The notes beneath the pieces are model-generated. The model was not told where the DNA came from, ran no database searches, and worked only from the letters and a program-made list of their open reading frames with translations. Shown one piece after another: positions 40,858 through 49,194 of a DNA stretch of 64,000 nucleotides. Position 1 is the first letter of the stretch; every line of letters starts with the position of its first letter. Origin of the DNA: Oscillospiraceae bacterium. Lineage in GTDB: Bacteria > Bacillota > Clostridia > Oscillospirales > Ruminococcaceae. The stretch spans positions 124,001 through 188,000 of the forward strand of contig CABIZB010000001.1 of assembly GCA_902363145.1 (NCBI GenBank), in the 5' to 3' direction. The position numbers were made by a program, and so were the translations under genes.

Positions 40858-43617
40858 TCAGTCATTGAGCTTGTCAAGCAGTATCTTTTCTTCTTTCTTG
40901 GGGTAGATTGCGATTATAACGATAGCGATGATGCCGCATACCGAAAGAATGATTCCCTGTGAAAGTCCCTTGGGGAAGAAGGTCATTTCGATATCGTGAG
41001 TGCCCTGGGTAAGCTCTACGCCGATAAGTGCATCACATACCTTTACAGGCTCGACCTTCTGACCATCGACCTTTACTGTCCAGCCCGGCTCCCAGCTGAT
41101 AGTTGTGAACATAACGCCGTCTTTGTCGGCGGTAATGGTTCCCTTGATGTGATCTTCGCTGAAATCGGAGATGTTCAGGGGGTGTTCTCTCAGGGTGCTT
41201 ACGGCTTCCTTGAACTTGTCCTCGTCAAGATAATAGAAGAGCTTGTCCTTGAAAAGCACTTCCTTTTTGTCCTCGGTAATGGTAACGATAAGGGATATTT
41301 CTTCGTTTTCCTCAAACTTGCCAAGGGTCTGGATGACCATGTTTCCGCCCTCGAAATAATAGTCAAGGAAATCCTTGTTGAGCCAGAGATTTACCTTGCG
41401 CTCATAGTTGGAGGGGAGATACATATATATCATATCCTCGGTGGGAGCCTTGATGATGAACTCGATGTGGGAATTTTCGCCCTCAACGATAGGGGTGTAT
41501 TTTATGTGTGCGCCGTAGCTTGACTGCTTTGCATTTTCGGGCAGAGTCTTGCTGACGGATATCTGCTTGAAGTATTCGGTGTATTCATCGGAAACAAGGT
41601 GGCTAAGAAGATTGTTCTGGTTTGCAAAGGGATTGTCCTTTTCAAGAACCACGTCAAGAACGGAGCTGTCAGCCATGAATGCGATCGGCAGGGCGTTGGG
41701 GTTCTCATACACAGCCCAGATGTCCTTTTCGTCACGGTTTGTGAGCAGCAGGTCATCGTAATGCTTGTTTGTGGGGATTATGTCGTCCTCTGCATCGCCC
41801 TTTTCCATAACATACTTTATGCCAAGGATAGCGTCGCTCACATAGGTGGAGCCCTTATACTTTGTATAATGTCCGCCGTAGGAGAAGCCCAGTTTTCTCA
41901 AAAACTGAATGGGAGCGGCATTGAGGGTGGAGCTGGAATGGGATATGCCGTAGCTTCCGAATGCCATTGCGTCGTTTACGGTGCGGTGGTGGTTCTTTTC
42001 AATGCGGTAAACGCCGTCATCAAAGCTGTCTTTCTGGAGTATCTTCTTTACAGTGTCACGTCCGAGAGTGATGTATCTGTTGTAGGAGGAATATTTTGAA
42101 TATACAACATCGCTGTTTATTGCCTCCATGGTGGAGAGCGATGCTCCGAAAAGCTCACCGATAACGAATATGCCGATAATGAATGTGAGCACCGAGCGGC
42201 GCTTTCTGTCGGAAAGCTTTACAAATCTGAGAATGATAGAGTAGATAACGGTGAATATAACAGTGTACCAGACAGTGAGCAGCAGGGTAACGCCGTCAAA
42301 ATCCTGCCTGCCGATGTAGAATGCGTATATGCACAGTCCCACGCACACGCAGCCTATTTCCTTGAGTGTGATGCCGCTGAGGCGCTCAAAGGTCATGGCA
42401 GCCATTACCAGAAGAATGAAGCTGAATGTAAAGCTGTAGCGGTAGGGGAGCCAGTTCGGCACCTGGAAGCCGTGCCATGCAAGGTCAACGGTGGAAAGGT
42501 ACATTGAGAGCAGGATAGTCATAAGCACTGCGCCCAGACCCATCTTCTGGCGGAAGCGAATCTTCTCGTTAAGGAAGAACAGGGGCAGCAGGATTATGGT
42601 AAGCACGCCGCAGTAAACAACGGGAGAACCCTCGGGGCGGCAGGTGTCATAGACATTTGGCAGGAGATTTTTGAAAAAGTCGATAAAGTCAAACTGAGTT
42701 TTAAGCTCATAGCTGGGGGTGGAAAACTCAAACTTGCCAAGCTTCAGGGAATAATACAGCGGGATAAGCACCCATGATGCGGAAGCCGCTGCGATTATGC
42801 CGCCCAGGCCGAATTTCAGTCCCGACTTGAAGAAGGACTTCACCGAAAGCTTGTAGTTCTTCTGACCTGCAAAATAATAGTACAGGAAATAGATGACCGA
42901 GAAAAATGTTATCATCCAGCCGATGTAGAAATGCGCCATATACATAAGTGCCAAGGGGATTATAAAGCGCAGCCAGCCGCCATCGTCGATTATCTTTTCA
43001 ATGCCGTAGATGATAAGGGGCAGATAAATAAGTCCGTCCAGCCACATGGGGTTCATGAGCTGCACTATCATATAGCCCATAAGAGAGTAAAGCAAGCCGA
43101 AAAGCATTGCTGTGGAGTTGCGGCAGCCCTTTGAGTGCCTGAGGTAATAGTTGAAGGTAACGGAAGCTGTTCCCACCTTGCACAGCTGCATTATAAGCAG
43201 GGATTCTGTCATTACAGAGCGGGGGAGCAGCATTGGTATCAGCGTAAAGGGGCTTGCAAGGTAATATGCAAACATTCCCACAGTCTCACCGGTAAGGTTG
43301 CGGCTCCATGAGATAAAGGGGCTTCCGCTGCCGTGGAGCACGTCACGCAGGTGCTCGAAGTAATACACGTACTGACCGTTTAGGTCAAGCACCAGCACGG
43401 ACATATCGCCGAAGGGGTGAACACCGAATGCGGCATATGCTCCGAAAAGGAGAATGGCAGGGATAAAAAACGCAATGAAATAGCTGCGCTTTTCCTTAAT
43501 AAAGTTCCATATTTTTTTCAAAAACAGTGCAGGCTTGCTGCTTTTCTTTTTAGTCTCCGTATTTACCGCTGCTGCCTCGGGAGCGGTATCGGGCTGAATA
43601 TTAAGATTTTCTTCCAT
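40858..43617 (-). CDS. YfhO-family polytopic membrane protein
   Basis: A 919-residue protein with about 13 membrane helices in the first 500 residues and a large outer C-terminal domain, ending with one more helix and a basic tail. DLNGQYVYYFEHLRDVLHG near the first loop and SWSRNLTGE..G fit YfhO, a GT-C-fold family; B. subtilis YfhO takes part in glycosylating lipoteichoic acid. The ATG at 43617 has GGAG 6 bases upstream; the longer frame (start 43680) would add an unlikely Cys-rich leader. A glycosyltransferase role for wall or lipid polymers is inferred. Confidence 0.85.
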   Translation of the reverse strand: MEENLNIQPDTAPEAAAVNTETKKKSSKPALFLKKIWNFIKEKRSYFIAFFIPAILLFGAYAAFGVHPFGDMSVLVLDLNGQYVYYFEHLRDVLHGSGSPFISWSRNLTGETVGMFAYYLASPFTLIPMLLPRSVMTESLLIMQLCKVGTASVTFNYYLRHSKGCRNSTAMLFGLLYSLMGYMIVQLMNPMWLDGLIYLPLIIYGIEKIIDDGGWLRFIIPLALMYMAHFYIGWMITFFSVIYFLYYYFAGQKNYKLSVKSFFKSGLKFGLGGIIAAASASWVLIPLYYSLKLGKFEFSTPSYELKTQFDFIDFFKNLLPNVYDTCRPEGSPVVYCGVLTIILLPLFFLNEKIRFRQKMGLGAVLMTILLSMYLSTVDLAWHGFQVPNWLPYRYSFTFSFILLVMAAMTFERLSGITLKEIGCVCVGLCIYAFYIGRQDFDGVTLLLTVWYTVIFTVIYSIILRFVKLSDRKRRSVLTFIIGIFVIGELFGASLSTMEAINSDVVYSKYSSYNRYITLGRDTVKKILQKDSFDDGVYRIEKNHHRTVNDAMAFGSYGISHSSSTLNAAPIQFLRKLGFSYGGHYTKYKGSTYVSDAILGIKYVMEKGDAEDDIIPTNKHYDDLLLTNRDEKDIWAVYENPNALPIAFMADSSVLDVVLEKDNPFANQNNLLSHLVSDEYTEYFKQISVSKTLPENAKQSSYGAHIKYTPIVEGENSHIEFIIKAPTEDMIYMYLPSNYERKVNLWLNKDFLDYYFEGGNMVIQTLGKFEENEEISLIVTITEDKKEVLFKDKLFYYLDEDKFKEAVSTLREHPLNISDFSEDHIKGTITADKDGVMFTTISWEPGWTVKVDGQKVEPVKVCDALIGVELTQGTHDIEMTFFPKGLSQGIILSVCGIIAIVIIAIYPKKEEKILLDKLND

Positions 43618-43760
43618 ATTCGTCTCCGTTTCTGTTTGTGTAACGTATTTGCAGACTTGTTCGCAGGTGCATAAAGTCATACAATATCATTATAATATTT
43701 TCCTGTGTAAAAAACAAGGATTATCGGTAGAAAATAATAAAAAAAATTCTGAAAATTGTC

Positions 43761-43789
43761 TTGTTAAATTGGTCAAAATGTGTTATAAT
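43761..43789 (+). promoter_or_regulatory. Promoter of the Nudix gene
   Basis: TTGTTA (43761-43766) and TATAAT (43784-43789) are 17 bp apart, with TGT before the -10. A small hairpin (CCTGC-ATTAC-GGCAGG) follows in the leader. Confidence 0.8.
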
Positions 43790-43848
43790 GAATAACCGAG
43801 ACCTGCATTACGGCAGGATAGCAGTTCCTATGATGAGGAGTGGTTTTT

Positions 43849-44391
43849 GTGCATCTGAGCGAAAAAACAGTTGATAAGGAAGTTGTCTTTGAGGGCCGCA
43901 TCATTACGGTAAGAAAGGACAAGGCTGAGCTTGAGGACGGCTCTGTAGTTGGAAGAGAGCTTGTTATCCATTCGGGCGGAGTGTGCGTTGTGCCCCTGAC
44001 AAACGATAACAAGGTGATAATGGTGCGCCAGTTCCGATACGCATTCGGCGAGCCTCTTCTCGAGATACCCGCAGGGAAGCTTGAAAAGGGCGAGGAGCAC
44101 CGCAGCGCCGCTCTCAGGGAGCTTGAGGAAGAAACGGGCGCTCACTGCGGCAGATTTGAGTATCTGGGCGTATGCTACCCCTCTGTTGCATATCTTACCG
44201 AAAAGATCCATATGTATCTTGCAAGAGACCTTGAATTCGGAAGCTCACATACCGACGCAGGGGAGTTTCTTGACGTTCTTGAAGTTCCTCTTGACGAGGC
44301 TGTGCAGATGGTTATGGACGGCAAGATACCCGATGCCAAGACACAGATAGCTCTGCTCAAAACAAAAATGATAGTTGACAGCGGCAAATAA
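43849..44391 (+). CDS. Nudix hydrolase, ADP-ribose pyrophosphatase type
   Basis: The 180-residue enzyme has the Nudix box GKLEKGEEHRSAALRELEEETG (G-x5-E-x7-RE-x2-EE-x-G, about residues 80-101). The preceding VPLTNDNKVIMVRQFRYAFGEPLLEIPAG is typical of ADP-ribose pyrophosphatases (NudF). It would cleave ADP-ribose to AMP and ribose-5-phosphate. The start is GTG at 43849: GAGGAG is 8 bases before it, while the earlier in-frame GTG at 43840 overlaps that site. Confidence 0.9.
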   Translation: MHLSEKTVDKEVVFEGRIITVRKDKAELEDGSVVGRELVIHSGGVCVVPLTNDNKVIMVRQFRYAFGEPLLEIPAGKLEKGEEHRSAALRELEEETGAHCGRFEYLGVCYPSVAYLTEKIHMYLARDLEFGSSHTDAGEFLDVLEVPLDEAVQMVMDGKIPDAKTQIALLKTKMIVDSGK

Positions 44392-44395
44392 GCAA

Positions 44396-44440
44396 ATAAA
44401 AAGCTCTTGCTTCTCACAGCAAGCTGCGGAAAGCAAGAGC
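44396..44440 (-). terminator. Terminator of spoVG
   Basis: GCTCTTGCTT and AAGCAAGAGC form a perfect 10-bp stem with an 18-base loop; on the minus strand TTTTTATTTG follows. It may also attenuate the converging Nudix transcript. Confidence 0.75.
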
Positions 44441-44463
44441 GGTAATATATTCAGTAATCAGAA

Positions 44464-44763
44464 TTAAAGAAGACCTGCTTCTTCAGCTTCAGCCTCAGCC
44501 TGCATCATTTCGATGTGGCGGGTGTAAGCGTCAAGGATCTGGCTCTCGATAGACTGTCTTGCATCAGGGGAGATAGGATGAACGATATCTCTGAATACGC
44601 CGTTCTCGTCCTTACGGCTGGGCATTGCAACGAAAAGTCTTGCGTCGCCCTGAACTACCTTGATATCGTGAATAGCGATCTGGTCGTCCACGGTGATGGA
44701 GATAACGGCTCTGAGACGGCCGTCGGGAATGATCTTTCTGATCTTGATGTCTGTGATTGTCAT
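44464..44763 (-). CDS. spoVG: Septation/regulatory protein SpoVG
   Basis: A 99-residue nucleic-acid-binding protein with the complete family pattern: MTITDIKIRKI, LRAVISITVDDQIAIHDIKVVQG, LFVAMPSRKDENGVFRDIVHPI and a helical end. It affects sporulation division and many genes as an RNA/DNA-binding regulator. AAGGAGG is well spaced. It is divergent from murC with a 150-bp AT-rich gap. Confidence 0.95.
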   Translation of the reverse strand: MTITDIKIRKIIPDGRLRAVISITVDDQIAIHDIKVVQGDARLFVAMPSRKDENGVFRDIVHPISPDARQSIESQILDAYTRHIEMMQAEAEAEEAGLL

Positions 44764-44918
44764 TTTCAGTGTCCTCCTTAAAATCTGTGCTTTCGGATAT
44801 GGATATTATGAATAGTATCCGTCTGCAATATACATATATCATGGAAAAATATTTTTCCTACCCACGGCTTTAATTATAATATACTACTCTTAAATTATTC
44901 TTAACTGAGGTGAAACTT

Positions 44919-46334
44919 TTGAATAACTTTGTTGGAAAATTTGATGATGATATTTTGAAAGATAAAAAACATATTCATATGATAGGAATTGGCGGCAGCG
45001 GTATGTATCCCCTTGCCCAGATACTTCATTCAAAGGGTTATTATATCACAGGCTCGGATAATAACGAGACCGACACCCTAAAGGCTGTAAGGTCGATGGG
45101 AATTGAGGTATTTCTGGGTCAGAGCGCTGACAATATCAAGGGCGCCGATCTGATAATCCGCACGGCTGCCATTATGCAGGATAATCCCGAGCTTATTGCG
45201 GCAAACGCCAGCGGAGTTCCTGTTCTGGAGCGAAGCGAGCTGCTGGGCATCATCACAAAGATGTACTCCAATGCCGTATGCGTCAGCGGAACCCACGGCA
45301 AGACCACCGTTACCTCTATGATAACCCAGATACTGAAGCAGGGCGGCATTGATATCACCGCTTACATCGGCGGAAAGCTGCCTATCATCGGCGGAAGCGG
45401 CTGTGTAGGCACTTCCGAAACAATGGTATGCGAGGCCTGCGAGTTTGAGGATCACTTCTTAAAGCTTTATCCCGATATCGCTGTGGTGCTGAACGTGGAC
45501 GCAGACCACCTTGACTATTTCGGTACTCTCGATAACATCAAAAAGTCCTTCGGCAAGTTCTGCTCCATGGCAGGAAAGGTCATTGCCAACGGCGATGATA
45601 AAAACACAATGAGCGCTCTTGAGGGAATAGAAAACATTATAACCTTCGGCTATTCCGATGGCTGCGAGTGGCAGCCTGCCAATGTTGAGAGAAAGAACGG
45701 TCTGCTTACCGAGTTTGATATTATCCATAATGGCGAGCTTTTCACCCATGCGGCTCTTCATGTCCCCGGCGAGCATAATGTTCTCAACGCCGTTGCCGCA
45801 GCTGCTGCCGCATATGAATCGGGCGCTGACGGCGAAATGGTGAGAAACGGTCTTGACTCCTTCAGAGGTGCAAAGCGCCGCTTTGAAAAATACGGCGAGG
45901 TGCATAACATCACCGTCTGCGATGATTACGGTCATCACCCTACCGAGCTGGAAGCAACTCTCAGGGCGGCAAAGGGCATGAACTTCAACCACGTATGGGC
46001 AGTTTTCCAGCCCTTTACATTCTCACGTACTGCGCTTCTGCTGGACGATTTCGCAAGGGTGCTGAAAATCGCCGACAAGTGTGTTATCACCGCTATTATG
46101 GGCTCCCGTGAGAAAAACACCTACAATATCTATGACAAGGATCTTGGAAATAAGGTCGAGGGCGCTGTGTGGTTCGAGGACGAACAGGATCACGACCGTA
46201 ACTTTGAGCTGTGCGCCGAGTATGTGAGCAGCCATGCGGAAGAGGGAGACCTTATCCTTACCATGGGCTGCGGCGACATCAACAAGTGCGCATGGCTTAT
46301 CCTTGACAAGCTGAAAGCACGCTTCGGTGAGTGA
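44919..46334 (+). CDS. murC: UDP-N-acetylmuramate-L-alanine ligase
   Basis: Adds L-alanine to UDP-MurNAc, first amino acid of the peptidoglycan stem. The 471-residue enzyme has the three Mur ligase domains: GIGGSGMYPLAQIL (UDP binding), the ATP loop GTHGKTTVTSMI, the central NVDADHLDYF with the metal-binding residues and the C-terminal DDYGHHPTELEATL typical of MurC. The start is TTG at 44919, since CTGAGG is 8 bases before it; an in-frame GTG at 44910 overlaps that site. It is followed by the CPBP protease gene after 12 bp. Confidence 0.93.
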   Translation: MNNFVGKFDDDILKDKKHIHMIGIGGSGMYPLAQILHSKGYYITGSDNNETDTLKAVRSMGIEVFLGQSADNIKGADLIIRTAAIMQDNPELIAANASGVPVLERSELLGIITKMYSNAVCVSGTHGKTTVTSMITQILKQGGIDITAYIGGKLPIIGGSGCVGTSETMVCEACEFEDHFLKLYPDIAVVLNVDADHLDYFGTLDNIKKSFGKFCSMAGKVIANGDDKNTMSALEGIENIITFGYSDGCEWQPANVERKNGLLTEFDIIHNGELFTHAALHVPGEHNVLNAVAAAAAAYESGADGEMVRNGLDSFRGAKRRFEKYGEVHNITVCDDYGHHPTELEATLRAAKGMNFNHVWAVFQPFTFSRTALLLDDFARVLKIADKCVITAIMGSREKNTYNIYDKDLGNKVEGAVWFEDEQDHDRNFELCAEYVSSHAEEGDLILTMGCGDINKCAWLILDKLKARFGE

Positions 46335-46346
46335 TACGGAGGTAAT

Positions 46347-47483
46347 ATGGATAACAATTTCAACGGACAGAATTACGGGCAGAACAGCAATGAGCCTGCA
46401 AACAATGGCTATAGCGCACCCGTTCAGGGCGGATATCGTCCCTATGTGCCTTATACCCCCCAGTATCCGAGCGGAAATATGGGGAACGGAGATATGTTCG
46501 AGGTCTCCCCGCAGGAGCGCAAGGCGCTGAAAAGGCAGTATTTCGGCACATTCGGCAGGGCTTTGGTGCACTGTGTCGGCTCGTTCATTATGGCGCAGGC
46601 TATCTTTATAATAATGAGCCTCAGCGGATATGAGTTCCGCTATACCGAGGACGGAACGGCTATAGTTGACTGGCTTTACAATATTGCGGGAAGTCTGCCG
46701 TCCATTGTGTTCTGCATAGGTATTTTCCTTTTTGACAAGGGCACGAGCCATGCTTCCGCCAGTGATTATTTCAGAACGGACAGGATTGGTTCAAAGTCTG
46801 TTCTTGCTTTCTTCGGAATGGTAATGTTCGCATATGCTGCGGCGCTTATCTGTCAGGCGCTGCTTATAAACGGAATGTTCTCCATAGGCATATCGCCCAT
46901 ATCGGAGGATTACCTGACTGAGGAGGATCTTAGCCCCACGTATCTGGCGGTAAGCTTTGTGACCACCGCCATACTTGCTCCCATTGCTGAGGAACTTATG
47001 TTCAGAGGGGTTATTCTCCGCCGCCTCAGCAGGATAAGCCAGAGCTTTGCCATATTCATGTCCGCACTTATCTTCGGACTTATGCACGGAAACTTCGTTC
47101 AGACAGTGCTGTGCATTTGCCTCGGCATAGTTTTCGGTTACGCTGCGGTAAAAACAGGCTCCCTCATTCTCCCCATAGCAGGGCATATATTCGTGAATAC
47201 CGCTGCCATGACCAACAGCTTTGCGGAGTATTATCTGGGCGAGGAGTCCGCTTCCATATACTGGATGCTGCTTATTGTGGGCTTCGGTGTCATCGGCACC
47301 ATAACCCTGATAGTGCTGCTTGCTAATCACAGGATATCTTTCCCTCAGTTCAATGAGTACCATAAGAAAAGGACTTTTCCCATAATTTTCACCTGCGTGT
47401 CCTTCTGGCTGATGATGTGCATTTATCTTTTCGACTGCATTTCTACCTGCGGACCTGTCACAGAGAAGCTTATGGGAGAATAA
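46347..47483 (+). CDS. CPBP-family intramembrane metalloprotease
   Basis: A 378-residue protein with an Asn/Pro/Tyr/Gly-rich cytoplasmic N terminus (about 1-55) and about eight membrane helices. It has the Abi/CPBP motifs: PIAEELMFRGVILRRL (EExxxR), FGLMHGN (FxxxH) and GHIFVNTAA (HxxxN). In eukaryotes Rce1 removes CAAX tails; bacterial members act in membrane protein turnover or bacteriocin immunity, and no substrate is evident here. ACGGAGG precedes the ATG and it is probably co-transcribed with murC. Confidence 0.88.
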   Translation: MDNNFNGQNYGQNSNEPANNGYSAPVQGGYRPYVPYTPQYPSGNMGNGDMFEVSPQERKALKRQYFGTFGRALVHCVGSFIMAQAIFIIMSLSGYEFRYTEDGTAIVDWLYNIAGSLPSIVFCIGIFLFDKGTSHASASDYFRTDRIGSKSVLAFFGMVMFAYAAALICQALLINGMFSIGISPISEDYLTEEDLSPTYLAVSFVTTAILAPIAEELMFRGVILRRLSRISQSFAIFMSALIFGLMHGNFVQTVLCICLGIVFGYAAVKTGSLILPIAGHIFVNTAAMTNSFAEYYLGEESASIYWMLLIVGFGVIGTITLIVLLANHRISFPQFNEYHKKRTFPIIFTCVSFWLMMCIYLFDCISTCGPVTEKLMGE

Positions 47484-47507
47484 ATTGAGGGCTGAAAGGC
47501 AAAAATG

Positions 47508-47536
47508 TTGACAACAGCGGAAAGCTGTGGTATAAT
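47508..47536 (+). promoter_or_regulatory. Consensus promoter of aspS
   Basis: TTGACA (47508-47513) and TATAAT (47531-47536), both perfect, are separated by 17 bp, about 58 bases before the aspS start. Confidence 0.92.
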
Positions 47537-47593
47537 CTTTTTTATGAAGAAAAATTTCTCGGTGAAAAATGCCGAAAAAGGTGGTTAATATCA

Positions 47594-48910
47594 ATGGAAA
47601 AAATCAACGGCAATGACATTTTGTGCGAATTTGACCTTGAAGAAGCCAAGAACAGCGAGGGCAAGGAGATAGAGATCTCTGCCTGCGTTCATAAGGTTAA
47701 GAAGATGGGCGGATTTGCTTTTGTAATACTCAGAACAGCAAGATACCTTATCCAGTCCGTATATTCCCCCGAGACCTGCCCCGACAGCATCGACGGCATC
47801 AAGGAGGGCTGCTTCGTTACAGTCAAGGGTACTGTAAGAAGGGACGACCGTGCTTACAACGGCATCGAGATCGCCATGACAGGCATCAAGCTTATCCACA
47901 AGCCCGAGTTTGATTATCCTCTCCACGTTTCCGCAAGAAAGATCGGCTGCACACTGGACGTTAATCTGGATAACAGAAGCGTTGCCCTGAGAAATCCCGT
48001 GGAAAGAGCTGTTTTCAAGTTCCAGGAGGGCGTTGTTTCAGGTTTCAGAGAGTTTATGATAAAGAATAAATTCACCGAGATCCACACACCCAAGATCGTT
48101 GCACAGGGCGCAGAGGGCGGCGCAAACATCTTCCGTCTCGACTACTTCGATCACGAGGCATTCCTCAACCAGTCTCCTCAGTTCTACAAGCAGGCTGCTG
48201 TGGCTTTCTTCGACAGAGTTTTCGAGATCGCTCCCGTTTACCGTGCAGAGCGTCACTCAACCTCACGTCACCTGAACGAGTACATCGGTCTTGACTTTGA
48301 GATGGGCTTCATCAACGATATGTATGACGTTATGAATATGGAGACCGCAATGCTCCGCTACCTGATGGATTACCTGAAGGAAAACTATGCAAATGAAATA
48401 AAGATACTGAATGCAGATATCCCTGAGATCACCGAGATACCCGCAGTAAAGTTCGAGGACGCTGTTACACTTATCAAGGGCAGCAAGGCAAAGAACAAGT
48501 TTGACCTGGAGCCTGAGGACGAGGTGTTCCTCTGCAACTGGGCAAAGGAGAACTACGGTACAGAGTTTATCTTTGTAACAAACTTCCCCTCTTCCAAGCC
48601 TCCTTTCTATGCAATGAACGACAAGGAAGACCCCAGAACAGCCTGCAAGTTCGACCTTCTTTTCAGAGGTCTGGAGATCACAACAGGCGGTCAGCGTATC
48701 CACGATTACAACGAGCAGCTTGAAAAGATGAAGGCACAGGGTCTTGACCCCGAGGACTTCAAGAGCTACCTCGAGAGCCACAAGTACGGACTTCCTCCTC
48801 ACGGCGGTCTGGGTATCGGTCTCGAGAGACTTGTTATGAAGCTTCTCGGTCAGGCAAATGTCCGTCAGGCTTCCATGTTCCCCAGAGACATGAACCGTCT
48901 GCTTCCGTAA
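47594..48910 (+). CDS. aspS: Archaeal-type aspartyl-tRNA synthetase
   Basis: Class IIb synthetase, 438 residues: an OB-fold anticodon-binding domain (about 20-110) and a catalytic core with motif 2 (FEIAPVYRAERHSTSRHLNEYIGLDFEM) and motif 3 (GIGLERLVMKLLG). It lacks the GAD insertion domain of the ~590-residue bacterial enzymes, so it is of the shorter archaeal type. Such bacterial AspRS2 enzymes can be non-discriminating and charge tRNA-Asn with Asp for conversion by GatCAB; whether this one does is not decided by what I see. AspRS is preferred over AsnRS because of the overall archaeal-type pattern. Confidence 0.8.
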   Translation: MEKINGNDILCEFDLEEAKNSEGKEIEISACVHKVKKMGGFAFVILRTARYLIQSVYSPETCPDSIDGIKEGCFVTVKGTVRRDDRAYNGIEIAMTGIKLIHKPEFDYPLHVSARKIGCTLDVNLDNRSVALRNPVERAVFKFQEGVVSGFREFMIKNKFTEIHTPKIVAQGAEGGANIFRLDYFDHEAFLNQSPQFYKQAAVAFFDRVFEIAPVYRAERHSTSRHLNEYIGLDFEMGFINDMYDVMNMETAMLRYLMDYLKENYANEIKILNADIPEITEIPAVKFEDAVTLIKGSKAKNKFDLEPEDEVFLCNWAKENYGTEFIFVTNFPSSKPPFYAMNDKEDPRTACKFDLLFRGLEITTGGQRIHDYNEQLEKMKAQGLDPEDFKSYLESHKYGLPPHGGLGIGLERLVMKLLGQANVRQASMFPRDMNRLLP

Positions 48911-49039
48911 ACAAAGATTATGCTGAATGTTAATACTCTTTAAAATTCGTATTTCGGCTGATTTTTCTGCAAAATGCGTAAAAAAGATGTCAAAATGCAA
49001 GTTATTTTATAAATCTTGCAATAATATTTGAAAAAGGGC

Positions 49040-49068
49040 TTGACAAACAGGAAATAATGGTGTATTAT
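49040..49068 (+). promoter_or_regulatory. Promoter of glnN
   Basis: TTGACA (49040-49045) and TATTAT (49063-49068) are 17 bp apart. The region 49051-49083 matches 33477-33509 of the small-RNA promoter at 27 of 33 positions. Confidence 0.85.
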
Positions 49069-49107
49069 ATAAACATACTAAAACACAGTTAATATTTCAA
49101 AGGCAAT

Positions 49108-49168
49108 GACGCCGATAAACAGTTACCGCATAAAAAGCGGGCACTGTCTGTCGGTGTCTTTTGTTTTT
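49108..49168 (+). promoter_or_regulatory. glnN leader hairpin, attenuator candidate
   Basis: GACGCCGATAAACAG (49108-49122) and CTGTCTGTCGGTGTC (49144-49158) can pair along 15 positions, 3 of them G-U, around a loop holding CCGC-ATAAAAA-GCGG. TTTTGTTTTT follows at once, so the structure looks like an intrinsic terminator inside the glnN leader. No alternative antiterminator helix could be defined with confidence. Confidence 0.6.
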
Positions 49169-49194
49169 GATGATTTTTAAGGGAGGAAAATATT

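Noticed and set aside
49075..49194. ANTAR-type antitermination leader before glnN
   Set aside because: I could not find the two adjacent hairpins with six-base loops having A at position 1 and G at 4; only the terminator-like stem is clear.
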